Below are positions 10,557-19,770 of a stretch of DNA of 64,000 nucleotides, one piece after another; within the stretch, counting starts at the first letter, position 1; each line of letters starts with the position of its first letter. Under the pieces are notes generated by a model, which saw only the letters and a program-made list of their open reading frames with translations, ran no database searches and had not been told where the DNA came from. The position numbers and the translations under genes are program-made. The stretch covers positions 124,001-188,000 of the forward strand of contig NZ_JAVFVR010000010.1 of the NCBI RefSeq assembly GCF_030929595.1. Direction: 5' to 3'. The DNA comes from Flavobacterium sp. LHD-85. Its GTDB lineage: Bacteria > Bacteroidota > Bacteroidia > Flavobacteriales > Flavobacteriaceae.

Positions 10557-10723
10557 AAATGCATTTTATTAAAATTATCTATCTGATAGTTCGCCATAGC
10601 ATCAACAATTCTACAATAGAACTTTTCTGCTTTTGATTTTTTAGTTCCTCTACTTTTAACAATTAAAATGTACGAGGCACAACTGCTCCGAGAAACCATA
10701 ACGGCAAACTATAAAAATTAAAA

Positions 10724-10743
10724 AGAGGAGCCGGAGCTCCTCT
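10724..10743 (-). terminator. Hairpin after PUL1 susD, probable attenuating terminator
   Basis: A perfect 8-bp stem (AGAGGAGC / GCTCCTCT) with loop CGGA lies 52 bp after the susD stop. Read on the minus strand it is followed by TTTTAATTTTTATAG. It sits between susD and the first enzyme gene of the same operon, so it is more likely to lower downstream expression than to end the operon. Confidence 0.6.
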
Positions 10744-10794
10744 CTCTCTATTTAATTCAAAACTAAAAACAAAAAAACAAAAACCTACAAAACA

Positions 10795-12405
10795 CTAGTA
10801 TCCAGCATTTTGTTTCAAATTTTTATTGATATCTATTTCATTCTGCTTAATTGGCAGAACATAATGTTTAGGATTGGTAAAAACACGTGTTGTAACCTCT
10901 TTAACGGTATTAGGTATTAATGTTAAATTACCATTTGAATGATCTACAGATCCTTCCAAAATTCCTTTTACTACGCCTGGCATCACATCTTGTGCAATTT
11001 TCCAGCGTCTTGTGTCAATAAATCTTAATCCTTCAAAAGCTAATTCTACTCTTCGCTCTCTACGGATTAACTCACGCATTTTTGACTGGTTATTATACAC
11101 CGTTTTGTCCACATTAGGCATTCCAGCTCTGGTTCTAACTTTATTGATGGCATCATATACAGACTCATCAAGCTGATTCAACTCAATTTTAGCCTCAGCA
11201 TAAGTCAGTAAAACCTCTGCATATCTAATAACCATTATGGCTCCACCAACATTGTCAATATCAGTACCGTAATCTGTTCCTCTATAATCGTCTAGATTAG
11301 AAATGTATTTTTTAAGATTATACCCAGTTTGCGATGTATTATCCATTACTAAATTGTAATCGTCATCACCCTGATACGGATCAAAGTAAGATCCCATATA
11401 GAAAGATCCTGGTCTAATGATACTCATGTCTAAACGTGGATCTCTTTTTTTGTAAGGTTGCAATGGATCATAGGTCGCATCTTCTTCTATTGTTTTTCCA
11501 TTAATCGTTTCATAGGTATCAACAAGTGATTGCGTTGGTGCATAAGAACTCCATCCTCCTTGTGATTTAGGCGCATATACTATTGGATACCATTCAGAAT
11601 TAAGATCTTTTAAAGACTGGCAATTAAGCAATGTTTCCTGATTATCATGATTCATTGGTCTAAAAAGCTCCTCGAAATTTGGAAATAAACTATATGTAAA
11701 AGGAGCTGACATTAATAATGCAGAAGTTGTGGCCGCTCCAGCATAATCACCTTGAATAAGCTGAATTCTTGCCTTTAATCCCAGTGTAGCTCCTTTGGTA
11801 ATACGTCCTATATCTGCACCTGAATAATTAACTGGAAGAAAAGGTGCAATTGCATCCAGTTCTGACATAATAAATGCCACAACCTCTGCTTTTGGAGTTC
11901 TAGCAATTGTGTTTGACTCAGCAGGAGTTAATGCAGTTGTTACCAAAGGCACATCTCCATAATAATTTGTCATTTTATAGTATTGATAAGCTCTCAAAAA
12001 ACGAACTTCAGATTTCATTCTGTTTTTTAATTCTTCGTTCAAAGAAGATGCAGGTGTTTTATCAACATTACTAAGAAACCAGTTGCATCGCTGAATGGTT
12101 TTATAGCTCCAATAATTAGGAAACCACTCATCTCCTGGAGTCACTAATCCAGAAGCCATTGGTTCATATCCGTCCCAGCCAAATTGATCAAAACCATTAT
12201 CTGTAAAACAGTCGTCGCCAATAATAGCAGATCCAGTTTCCCAGCCAGCATAGCATCCGTTTAAAGCTGCTGTAGCATCTGCTTTTGAAGACCATAATGA
12301 AGCATCACTATAAGCATCTTTTGGAGTTCTTTCCAAAAATTCGTCCTGACAACCACCTAAACTTAAGATAGCAGCAAAAAATATAAAAAGAAGTATTTTC
12401 TTCAT
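10795..12405 (-). CDS. SusD/RagB-family glycan-binding lipoprotein (PUL1)
   Basis: This is a 536-residue outer-membrane lipoprotein that binds glycan at the cell surface and acts as the lid of the SusC channel. The signal peptide ends in a lipobox (SLGGC at about residues 15-19). The N-terminal SusD motifs are present (EFLERTPKDAYSDASLW, AALNGCYAG), followed by the helical TPR-like part (RFLRAYQYYKMTNYYGDVPL) and the C-terminal signatures VIRYAEVLLTYAEAKIEL, ELIRRERRVELAFEGLRF and YVLPIKQNEIDINKNLKQN. It starts 25 bp after the susC stop, so the two are translated from one transcript. The ligand cannot be predicted from sequence alone. Confidence 0.96.
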   Translation of the reverse strand: MKKILLFIFFAAILSLGGCQDEFLERTPKDAYSDASLWSSKADATAALNGCYAGWETGSAIIGDDCFTDNGFDQFGWDGYEPMASGLVTPGDEWFPNYWSYKTIQRCNWFLSNVDKTPASSLNEELKNRMKSEVRFLRAYQYYKMTNYYGDVPLVTTALTPAESNTIARTPKAEVVAFIMSELDAIAPFLPVNYSGADIGRITKGATLGLKARIQLIQGDYAGAATTSALLMSAPFTYSLFPNFEELFRPMNHDNQETLLNCQSLKDLNSEWYPIVYAPKSQGGWSSYAPTQSLVDTYETINGKTIEEDATYDPLQPYKKRDPRLDMSIIRPGSFYMGSYFDPYQGDDDYNLVMDNTSQTGYNLKKYISNLDDYRGTDYGTDIDNVGGAIMVIRYAEVLLTYAEAKIELNQLDESVYDAINKVRTRAGMPNVDKTVYNNQSKMRELIRRERRVELAFEGLRFIDTRRWKIAQDVMPGVVKGILEGSVDHSNGNLTLIPNTVKEVTTRVFTNPKHYVLPIKQNEIDINKNLKQNAGY

Positions 12406-12430
12406 AACGTATTGTTTAAAAAGTCTTTAA

Positions 12431-15400
12431 TTAAAAATTGATACTAAGTCCAATCGAGTTTGTTACAACCTGTGGATAGCTATAAATACTAGCGTTCGAA
12501 CCTACTTCTGGATCTATCCAGGAATAAAAATCGGTAAACGTTAGAATATTCTGTCCGCTGTAATAAATCTTAGCATTTGCAATTCCAAGCTTTTTATTCA
12601 GACTTTCTGGAAAATTAAAAGCAACCATTAAAGATTTCAAACGTAGATAAGAAGCGTCTTTTACCCAAAAAGATGATGGTGTGCTTTCTGGATCATTTTG
12701 CTTGTACGAAGTCCAAAGTCTAGGGAAAGAAGCATCTGGATTGTCAACCGTCCAGCTGTCTAAAAATGCTGTTGTAGGTTTAGAACTTGATCCTCCAATT
12801 TGTCCAATCATAGTTGATACGTTTGCTTTTACACCAGCTGCTCCCTGAAAAAATGCTGTGACTTCAAACGCTTTGTAAGTTGCACCAATATTAAAACCGT
12901 ATGTAGTTTTAGGAAAATAAGTCCCAAGATAGGTTCTGTCTGAGGCATCAATTTTACCATCCTTATTAATATCTTCGTATTTCAAATCTCCAGGAGCTGT
13001 ATTTGCATTTTGTTTAGCATGATTAGCAACTTCTTCACTTGTTCTGAAGATTCCCTCGCATTTATAACCATATAATGAATTGATTGGGTATCCAACTTGC
13101 TGAAATGTTATACTTCCAGAACCAATTATTGGCCCTACTCCTTTTAAATCAGTAATTTCATTGTTGATGTATGTAAGGTTTGCCCCAACATCAAGTTTAA
13201 CATCATTGATTTTTGTACTGTATCTTCCTGAAAATTCCCATCCTTTATTAGATACTGAACCTGCATTTACAATCGGAGCCTTTAAACCATATACTTCTCC
13301 AACTGGTAAAGTCATTAAGATATCATCTGTATCTTTAGTAAAATAATCAACTGTAAATGACAAACTGTTGTTTAGTACCGAAATATCTAGTCCAAAATCA
13401 GTAGCTGTAGTAGTTTCCCATTTAGCGTCGCTATTGGCACCACTATTAGGAGCAATACCAGGAGCCAAAGACTGATTGAAAGAGTAATCTTCTCCAGATT
13501 CAACAGTTGCATACGTTGGATAAGTAGTAGCTACACCATCAACCGTTGTTTGCTGATTTCCAAGCTTACCCCATGATGCTCTGAACTTTAATGAATTAAT
13601 AACATCTTTCACCGGCTCAAAAAATTGCTCATTTGAAATATTCCAACCTGCTGAGAAAGAAGGAAATGACGCCCATCTATTGTCTCCTTTAAAACGGGAG
13701 GAACCATCGTATCTGTAATTTGCTTCAAACAAATAGCGATCATTATAATTGTAATTAAATCTTCCAAAATAGCCTTGTAAAGCCCAATCATTAGAATAAC
13801 CTTCAGATTTCTGTCCTGTTGATGGTCCAGCGTTTATTTCTGTAAGTTCATTATTTAAAAAATCTTGTCGGTAAGCCGAAACATACTCATAAAGACTATA
13901 TTCTTTAGTAGCACCACCTAGAAATGTCAAATGATGATTTTCTCCCAAGTCTAACTTATAGTCCAATAAAGCCTGTAAATTGTAATACGTGTTTTTATCC
14001 CAAACTTGGTACAATTGGTTAGGCCCTTGAGTTTTTGTTGCTGCACCAGTTGTCTGACTAAAATACTCGATTTTTTCCATGAACTGTTTTCTTTGGCTTG
14101 AAGTGCCTCGATATTGTACCGCTGGTCTGAAATGCAAATTTTTTACAAGTTCCCAATCGGCGCCAATATTTGCTGTAAGCGTATTTGCTATTGTTTTATT
14201 TTCGGAACCTGAATCTAGCCAAGCCATAGGATTTCCATCTCCAACATAACCATACTGGCCATTTGGATACTGATTAACCACTGTATTAGAGATGCGGTTA
14301 AGAAGCTTTAACATAGAACTAAAGCCAGGCGCATAAGAACTTATCGGCTCTTGCGTAGGCATATATTGATAGGCAATATTACCATTTATACTTAACTTAT
14401 CACTAACTTTTGAATTGATGTTGAATCTGCTTGAAAATTTTTGATTTCTCAAACCATCCACATTACCATTCTGATCAAAATATCCTAGAGAAAAAGAATA
14501 TTGTGAGTTACCATCACCGCCACTTACTCTAAGATAATGGTTGCTTTGCAGAGCTGCACGCTTGTAGAATAATTTCAGCCAATCAGTATTAGGATAATTA
14601 TATGGATCGCTCCCGTCTTTTAATTTCTGAATTTTATCTGCGCTCCACGGCAAATTGTCTGCAGAAGTTCCTTCATTCAACTTTGCCTGATTAAACATTT
14701 CTGCTTGTTGCCAAGCAGGTAAATAACTTGGCAATGGACCTAAATGCTGAATTCCAGTATTGGATTCAAAATGCACCTGAACTCCTCCTTTTTTTCCTTT
14801 TTTAGTAGTAACCAAAATTACTCCGTTTGCTGCTCTTGAACCGTAAATGGCCGAAGAAGCCGCATCTTTTAAAACAGTTACATTTTCAACATCTGAAGGA
14901 TTCACCTCACTCATTGACGCTATTACCCCATCAACTACAACTAAAGGATTACTATTGTTTAAAGTACCAATACCGCGTATTTTAATAGACGCACCATCTT
15001 TTCCCGGCTGACCATTGGTTGTAGTAACGGTTACTCCAGACATTGTTCCCTGAAGTCCTGTTGTTAAACTTGTAATAGGACGATCTTCAAGTGCTTTTTG
15101 GGTTACAGAAGCCTGTGCTCCCGTAAGGGTCTTTTTCTTTTGGGTTCCGTAAGCAACCTGTACTAGAACTTCTTCTAATTTTTGTTTTTGTGGAGTTAGA
15201 GTAACAGATAAAAACTCACCTGAAGCTTTTACCTCTCTGGTTTCCATACCAACATAGGAAATAACCAAAATACTATTGGATGACTGAACTGTAATAGAAA
15301 AGCTTCCATCTACATCAGTTTGCACAGAAGCTGTTCCGTCTTTCTCTTTAACATTAGCTCCAGGAATAGGCATGCCTGCATCATCAAGCACTTTTCCTTT

Positions 15401-15802
15401 TATTTGCTTTTGCATTATTACCGAATTAGGACTCTTTGCTTTCTCTGCATTAAGCGCAAAAGAAATTGTTTTTCCTTCAATAATCCATGTAATAGACTGA
15501 TTTGCGAACGTCTGCTGTAATACTCTCTCTATTGGAGCGTTGACTACGTTTAAAGAAATTGGTTTAAGGTTCTTCAGAATCTCAACGTCATAGAAAAAAA
15601 CATAATTCGTTTGATTTTTTATAACTGATAATACTTTTTTAACCGCGACATTCTTTCCAGAAAAAGTAACAGTCTGCGATGATACTGATGCCGACACTTG
15701 TAAAGTCATAGCAATAACCAGTATGGAGGTTAATTTCATAACTTTCCGGGTTTTTGATGAAAGCCAATGATTCTTTGGCTTTGGTTTTGGTAATAATTTC
15801 AT
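12431..15802 (-). CDS. SusC-family TonB-dependent transporter with STN signalling domain (PUL1)
   Basis: This is an outer-membrane glycan importer of about 1123 residues. The ATG at 15802 is preferred because it gives MKLLPKPKPKNHWLSS and then a hydrophobic segment, a layout shared with the SusC at 22909. The longer frame to 15913 reads through a hairpin. After the signal sequence comes an STN domain (VAVKKVLSVIKNQTNYVFFY, SLNVVNAPIERVLQQTF). A carboxypeptidase-regulatory-like domain (GKVLDDAGMPIPGANVKEKD), the plug (IKIRGIGTLNNSNPLVVVDG, NVTVLKDAASSAIYGSRAANG) and the beta-barrel follow, ending SIGLSINF. STN domains in such receptors contact a FecR anti-sigma factor. The next two genes upstream encode FecR and an ECF sigma factor, so substrate-induced signalling is likely. 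Confidence 0.96.
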   Translation of the reverse strand: MKLLPKPKPKNHWLSSKTRKVMKLTSILVIAMTLQVSASVSSQTVTFSGKNVAVKKVLSVIKNQTNYVFFYDVEILKNLKPISLNVVNAPIERVLQQTFANQSITWIIEGKTISFALNAEKAKSPNSVIMQKQIKGKVLDDAGMPIPGANVKEKDGTASVQTDVDGSFSITVQSSNSILVISYVGMETREVKASGEFLSVTLTPQKQKLEEVLVQVAYGTQKKKTLTGAQASVTQKALEDRPITSLTTGLQGTMSGVTVTTTNGQPGKDGASIKIRGIGTLNNSNPLVVVDGVIASMSEVNPSDVENVTVLKDAASSAIYGSRAANGVILVTTKKGKKGGVQVHFESNTGIQHLGPLPSYLPAWQQAEMFNQAKLNEGTSADNLPWSADKIQKLKDGSDPYNYPNTDWLKLFYKRAALQSNHYLRVSGGDGNSQYSFSLGYFDQNGNVDGLRNQKFSSRFNINSKVSDKLSINGNIAYQYMPTQEPISSYAPGFSSMLKLLNRISNTVVNQYPNGQYGYVGDGNPMAWLDSGSENKTIANTLTANIGADWELVKNLHFRPAVQYRGTSSQRKQFMEKIEYFSQTTGAATKTQGPNQLYQVWDKNTYYNLQALLDYKLDLGENHHLTFLGGATKEYSLYEYVSAYRQDFLNNELTEINAGPSTGQKSEGYSNDWALQGYFGRFNYNYNDRYLFEANYRYDGSSRFKGDNRWASFPSFSAGWNISNEQFFEPVKDVINSLKFRASWGKLGNQQTTVDGVATTYPTYATVESGEDYSFNQSLAPGIAPNSGANSDAKWETTTATDFGLDISVLNNSLSFTVDYFTKDTDDILMTLPVGEVYGLKAPIVNAGSVSNKGWEFSGRYSTKINDVKLDVGANLTYINNEITDLKGVGPIIGSGSITFQQVGYPINSLYGYKCEGIFRTSEEVANHAKQNANTAPGDLKYEDINKDGKIDASDRTYLGTYFPKTTYGFNIGATYKAFEVTAFFQGAAGVKANVSTMIGQIGGSSSKPTTAFLDSWTVDNPDASFPRLWTSYKQNDPESTPSSFWVKDASYLRLKSLMVAFNFPESLNKKLGIANAKIYYSGQNILTFTDFYSWIDPEVGSNASIYSYPQVVTNSIGLSINF

Positions 15803-15890
15803 ACTTTCGTAATGGTTTTGGTTAATATTAAATTCTCCTTGCTTGGTTTGTTTATTTATTTCTCCATAACTGTTCCTTACATTCAGGAAC

Positions 15891-15930
15891 AAGCCAGCAA
15901 ATGCTACCAACATTAGCTGGCTTTTTTTAT
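15891..15930 (+). terminator. Hairpin plus T-tract between fecR-like and susC genes
   Basis: AAGCCAGC (15891-15898) pairs with GCTGGCTT (15916-15923), and T residues run to 15928 on the plus strand. The T-run is on the strand opposite to all nearby genes. The hairpin may stop antisense transcription, or may act as a structured element in the susC 5' leader on the minus strand. The function is not established. Confidence 0.4.
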
Positions 15931-15974
15931 GAATCGTAAATAAATATTTTTAAAAAAGGATTTAGTCCTTTTAT

Positions 15975-17156
15975 TTAATCTGGCATCACTCTCAAAATTT
16001 TACCTTCAATTTTAAAATGAACTTTATTTTTTTCTAAAATTCGCAGTACTTGCGACAAATTAAGATCTCTTTGAATTTCTCCTTCAAATGATCTTGAAGG
16101 CACACCTTTCTCATAAACTACTTCCACATCATACCAACGGCTCAATTGGCGCAAAACCTTTTGAAGATTTGCATTTTCAAAATAAAACAAACCGTTTTTC
16201 CACCCCATTACTTCATCTGTGTTTATATTTTCATTTACAGCAATTACCCCCGATTTAAGTTTTTGTGCCTGCTGTCCCGGTTTTAAAAGTATCTTTTTAG
16301 TGTTCTGAGTAATTAACACACTTCCTTCTAAAAGAGTTGTGTTTACGGTTGCCTCATCTTCGTAAGCGTTTACATTAAAATGAGTTCCTAATACATTTAC
16401 TTGCATATCGTTAACCAAAACCCTAAATGGTTTTCTTTTATCTTTGGCTACTTCAAAATAGACTTCTCCAGTTATTTTTACTTTTCGCTCATTTGCAGCA
16501 AATGAAGTTGGAAAAGTAATTGATGATGAAGCATTAAGCCATACTTTTGTGCCATCTGATAATTGCAGATGATACTGGTGTGCCCTTGGCGTCGTCATTG
16601 TGTTGTAAACCACTTGCGCATTGTCATCTGCATTATATACAAGTCCGCCATTCTTTTTTGAAACTGTTGTATGGCTTTGATTTGCTAACAATCCGTTGCC
16701 AACACTGTCCAGTACTATTTTAGAACCATTGGAAAGCGTAAGTATTGCACCTGTTTTTCCTGGAGCCTTATCTTCGATCTTTTTTGATGCCAATTGTAAA
16801 GACTGTTTATTCTTATTTTGAATAAAAAAATGTATTCCATATCCAACGAAAATCAAAAGACTAGCCGCAACTGCAATTTTTCGCCAATTGAATAAACTGA
16901 AAACAGATGATTCTGAATCTTCTTCTTCCGGAGAGACATTCATTTTCTTTCTTAGCTCACTTACAAATTTATCAGTTGCTGCAGGGCTTACTGGCGGAAC
17001 TTCAATAGAATCATAATTTTCTCGAAGAATGGCATCAAATTCCTCTGAATATTCAGGATTGTCAAGCATAGCAAGTAAAGCTGCTTTTCCTTCAGATGAA
17101 ATTTCACCTGAGACAAACTGCTCCATGAGTACTTTAAATTGTTCTTTTTGATACAT
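15975..17156 (-). CDS. FecR-family anti-sigma factor (PUL1)
   Basis: This is an inner-membrane anti-sigma factor of 393 residues. The start at the ATG at 17156 (MYQKEQFKVLMEQFVSGEIS) leaves out ten atypical residues that precede it in the open frame. The N-terminal cytoplasmic part would hold the sigma factor. One transmembrane helix follows at about residues 90-110 (KIAVAASLLIFVGYGIHFF). The periplasmic FecR domain contains VVYNTMTTPRAHQYHLQLSDG, VWLNASSSITFP, ITGEVYFEVAKDKRKPFRV and VNVLGTHFNVNAY. The C-terminal 70 residues (LQKVLRQLSRWYDVEVVYE) form the STN-like domain usual in Bacteroidota FecR proteins. It lies between the sigma factor and the STN-bearing SusC, which is the standard order of a trans-envelope signalling set. 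Confidence 0.95.
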   Translation of the reverse strand: MYQKEQFKVLMEQFVSGEISSEGKAALLAMLDNPEYSEEFDAILRENYDSIEVPPVSPAATDKFVSELRKKMNVSPEEEDSESSVFSLFNWRKIAVAASLLIFVGYGIHFFIQNKNKQSLQLASKKIEDKAPGKTGAILTLSNGSKIVLDSVGNGLLANQSHTTVSKKNGGLVYNADDNAQVVYNTMTTPRAHQYHLQLSDGTKVWLNASSSITFPTSFAANERKVKITGEVYFEVAKDKRKPFRVLVNDMQVNVLGTHFNVNAYEDEATVNTTLLEGSVLITQNTKKILLKPGQQAQKLKSGVIAVNENINTDEVMGWKNGLFYFENANLQKVLRQLSRWYDVEVVYEKGVPSRSFEGEIQRDLNLSQVLRILEKNKVHFKIEGKILRVMPD

Positions 17157-17243
17157 AAATACAGGTTTTTTGAAATGCCAAAACATGCCTTCAATTATAA
17201 AGACGAGGTTTGGTTGTTAAAGTGGCAATGAAAAATGAAAAAA

Positions 17244-17879
17244 TTATGAAAAAAAATACGTGGTAAACAAAATTAACATCAATACATCGATATTATATTG
17301 TTGATGAAGATGGTTTCTAAGGAAGTTTAATGACTGTAATAAATGCCAGCGCACAGTTCTGGTTGCAATACCAAGTTCCTTACTAATATAGTCTGTATCT
17401 CTACCTTCCATTCGGCTTAACAAGAAAACAGAGCGTCTCGGTTCTTGCAAAAGTGCAGCGCCTTCGTTTATAATTTCAACCAATTCTTTGAACTCATACT
17501 GTTCATCAGGCTTAAAAAATAACTCTTGCAATTTTTCTCCTTTAAGAGAATCTGTTTCAACTAGTTTTTTTCGAATATGAGTAATAATCAGATTTCGGCT
17601 TATGATAAAAAGATAATTATCAAAGCTGTTCACTTCGGCTAATTTTTCGCGTTTATTCCAAATTTGCAGAAAGACATCTTGAGTTAATTCCTCAGCAACT
17701 GGATATGATTTCACAAAACTGAGCGCATGCTGCAATACTTTTTGCCAATATTTTTCGACAAGTTCTGTATACATCAATTCGTTTCCAGCTGCTACTTTCG
17801 ATAAAATAGCAGATTCATTTAGTAAAATCAATTGTGAGTGAATTTTCGCCACTGGGTAATTACTTTTTATAAAATACAC
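17244..17879 (-). CDS. ECF RNA polymerase sigma factor, FecI-like (PUL1)
   Basis: This is an extracytoplasmic-function sigma-70 factor of about 211 residues. Region 2 is visible in ELMYTELVEKYWQKVLQHALSF, EELTQDVFLQIWNKREKL and NSFDNYLFIISRNLIITHIRK. Region 4 is visible in LLQEPRRSVFLLSRMEGRDT and YISKELGIATRTVRWHLLQS. The tail ends in a hydrophobic stretch (VLMLILFTTYFF), common in Bacteroidota FecI homologues. The frame opens with GTG at 17879, and an in-frame TTG at 17831 would begin just before the conserved domain. No ATG lies upstream of region 2, so the start is uncertain. It is the first gene of the PUL1 regulatory trio and probably drives the susCD promoter once FecR releases it. Confidence 0.93.
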   Translation of the reverse strand: MYFIKSNYPVAKIHSQLILLNESAILSKVAAGNELMYTELVEKYWQKVLQHALSFVKSYPVAEELTQDVFLQIWNKREKLAEVNSFDNYLFIISRNLIITHIRKKLVETDSLKGEKLQELFFKPDEQYEFKELVEIINEGAALLQEPRRSVFLLSRMEGRDTDYISKELGIATRTVRWHLLQSLNFLRNHLHQQYNIDVLMLILFTTYFFS

Positions 17880-18229
17880 AAACTCTAAAACAGTATTTGG
17901 ACAACTGTTTTTTTAAACATTTTAGCCTTCTAATAGTAGTTGTGTTTTTCTGCTTTAAAACAGCATAGTCACAATCTACCAAATTCAATTATTAACAATC
18001 AATCTCTTTATAGAAAATTATAATTCAATTTTATCTATATAAAATTTAAAATTTGATAAATATTATTATCATTTAGCGCCAAATGTATATATTAAGTTTT
18101 AATAAAAAAAAGAAAAACACAAAAAATGTGCTCGAACACATTTTTTCTTCTATCACAAACAAAAAAGCAAACTGATTTGAAAATTGCCGAATTGTCTTAA
18201 TCATTTTAAATCTGCCTGAAAAATCTTAA

Positions 18230-19690
18230 CGTAAAAATATTTCACGCAGATCTAGCAGATTTGTGCCGATTAAACTAGATTTTTAATAAATGAAATTTCG
18301 TTCCAATTTTCCGTAGAGACGCACTGCAGTGCGTCTAACGTATTGTGGATATACGTTGCGTACACGCACTGCAGTGCGTCTCTACAGATTAAAAATAAAT
18401 CTGTCTACATCTGCCAAAATCACTTTAAATCTGCGTGAAAAATCTATACACAAAAATATTTCACGCAGATCTAGCAGATTTGAGCCGATTAAACTAGATT
18501 TTTAATAAATGAGATTTCGTTCCAATTTTCCGTAGAGACGCATTGTGGATATACGTTGAGTAGACTCACGGCGGTGCGTCTCTACAGATTAAAAATAAAT
18601 CTGCATACATCTGCCAAAATCATTTTAAATCTGCGTGAAAAAATCTATACACAAAAATATTTCACGCAGATCTAGCAGATTTGAGCCGATTAAACTAGAT
18701 TTTTAATAAATGAGATTTCGTTCCAATTTCCCGTAGAGACGCACTGCAGTGCGTCTAACGTATTGCGGATATACGTTGTGTAGACGCACTGCGGTGCGTC
18801 TCTACAGATTAAAAATAAATCTGTCTACATCTGCCAAAATCATTTTAAATCTGCGTGAAAAATCTAGACGTAAAAATATTTCACGCAGATCTAGCATATT
18901 GAGCAGATTAAATTAGATTTTTAATAAATGAAATTTCGTTCCAATTTTCCGTAGAGACGCACTGCAGTGCGTCTCTACAGATTAAAAATAAATCTGTCTA
19001 CATCTGCCAGAATCATTTTAAATCTGCGTGAAAAATCTAGACGTAAAAATATTTCACGCAGATCTAGCAGATTTGAGCCGATTAAACTAGATTTTTAATA
19101 AATGAGATTTCGTTCCAATTTTCCGTAGAGACGCACTGCAGTACGTCTAACGTATTGTGGATATACGTTGCGTAGACGCACTGCGGTGCGTCTCTACAGA
19201 TTAAAAATAAATCTGTATACATCTGCCAAAATCATTTTAAATCTGCGTGAAAAATCTAGACGTAAAAATATTTCACGCAGATCTAGCATATTGAGCAGAT
19301 TAAATTAGATTTTTAATAAATGAAATTTCGTTCCAATTTTCCGTAGAGACGCACTGCAGTGCGTCTAACGTATTGTGGATATACGTTGCGTAGACGCACT
19401 GCGGTGCGTCTCTACAGATTAAAAATAAATCTGTCTACATCTGCCAAAATCATTTTAAATCTGCGTGAAAAAATCTATACACAAAAATATTTCGCGCAGA
19501 TCTAGCAGATTTGAGCCGATTAAACTAGATTTTTAATAAATGAAATTTCGTTCCAATTTTCCGTAGAGACGCACTGCAGTGCGTCTCTACAGATTAAAAA
19601 TAAATCTGTATACATCTGCCAAAATCATTTTAAATCTACGTGAAAAATCTATAAGTAACATATTTCACACAGATTTAGCAGATTAAATTA
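18230..19690. repeat. Modular tandem array of double-hairpin repeats (8 copies)
   Basis: Eight copies of TTCACGCAGATCTAGCAG-like sequence start at 18241, 18460, 18661, 18880, 19053, 19272, 19491 and 19664. The spacings are 219, 201, 219, 173, 219, 219 and 173 bp. Each unit carries two dyads. One is ATCTGCGTGAAA ... TTTCACGCAGAT across the unit junction. The other is built on GTAGAGACGCAC ... GTGCGTCTCTAC. The 173-bp units hold the second dyad as one perfect 28-bp palindrome. The 219-bp units have it doubled, with a 46-bp insert that itself contains AACGTAT ... ATACGTT. The 201-bp unit lacks 18 bp of this insert. No coding frame is evident. Confidence 0.9.
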
Positions 19691-19702
19691 GATTTAAAAA
19701 AA

Positions 19703-19750
19703 AATCAGCTGTTTAATCTCGTTATCTTAAACGAGATCAAACAGCTGATT
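19703..19750 (-). terminator. Intrinsic terminator of the GH36 gene
   Basis: AATCAGCTGTTT plus AATCTCGTT pairs with AACGAGAT plus CAAACAGCTGATT around a short loop (ATCTTA). On the minus strand it is followed by TTTTTTTTAAATC. It lies about 20 bp after the stop of the GH36 gene and separates it from the repeat array. Confidence 0.8.
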
Positions 19751-19770
19751 TACTTTAGAAAAAATGTTTT

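Noticed and set aside
10269-10586. 105-codon plus-strand frame antisense to the GH43 module
   Set aside because: It is a shadow of the GH43 coding strand and is Cys-rich without a recognisable motif.
15803-15913. N-terminal 37-codon extension of the PUL1 SusC
   Set aside because: It reads through a hairpin, lacks a coherent signal peptide and is not matched in the PUL2 SusC, whose conserved start motif aligns to 15802.
18230-19690. CRISPR array
   Set aside because: Units of 173-219 bp are homologous along their whole length, there are no unique spacers, and no cas genes are near.
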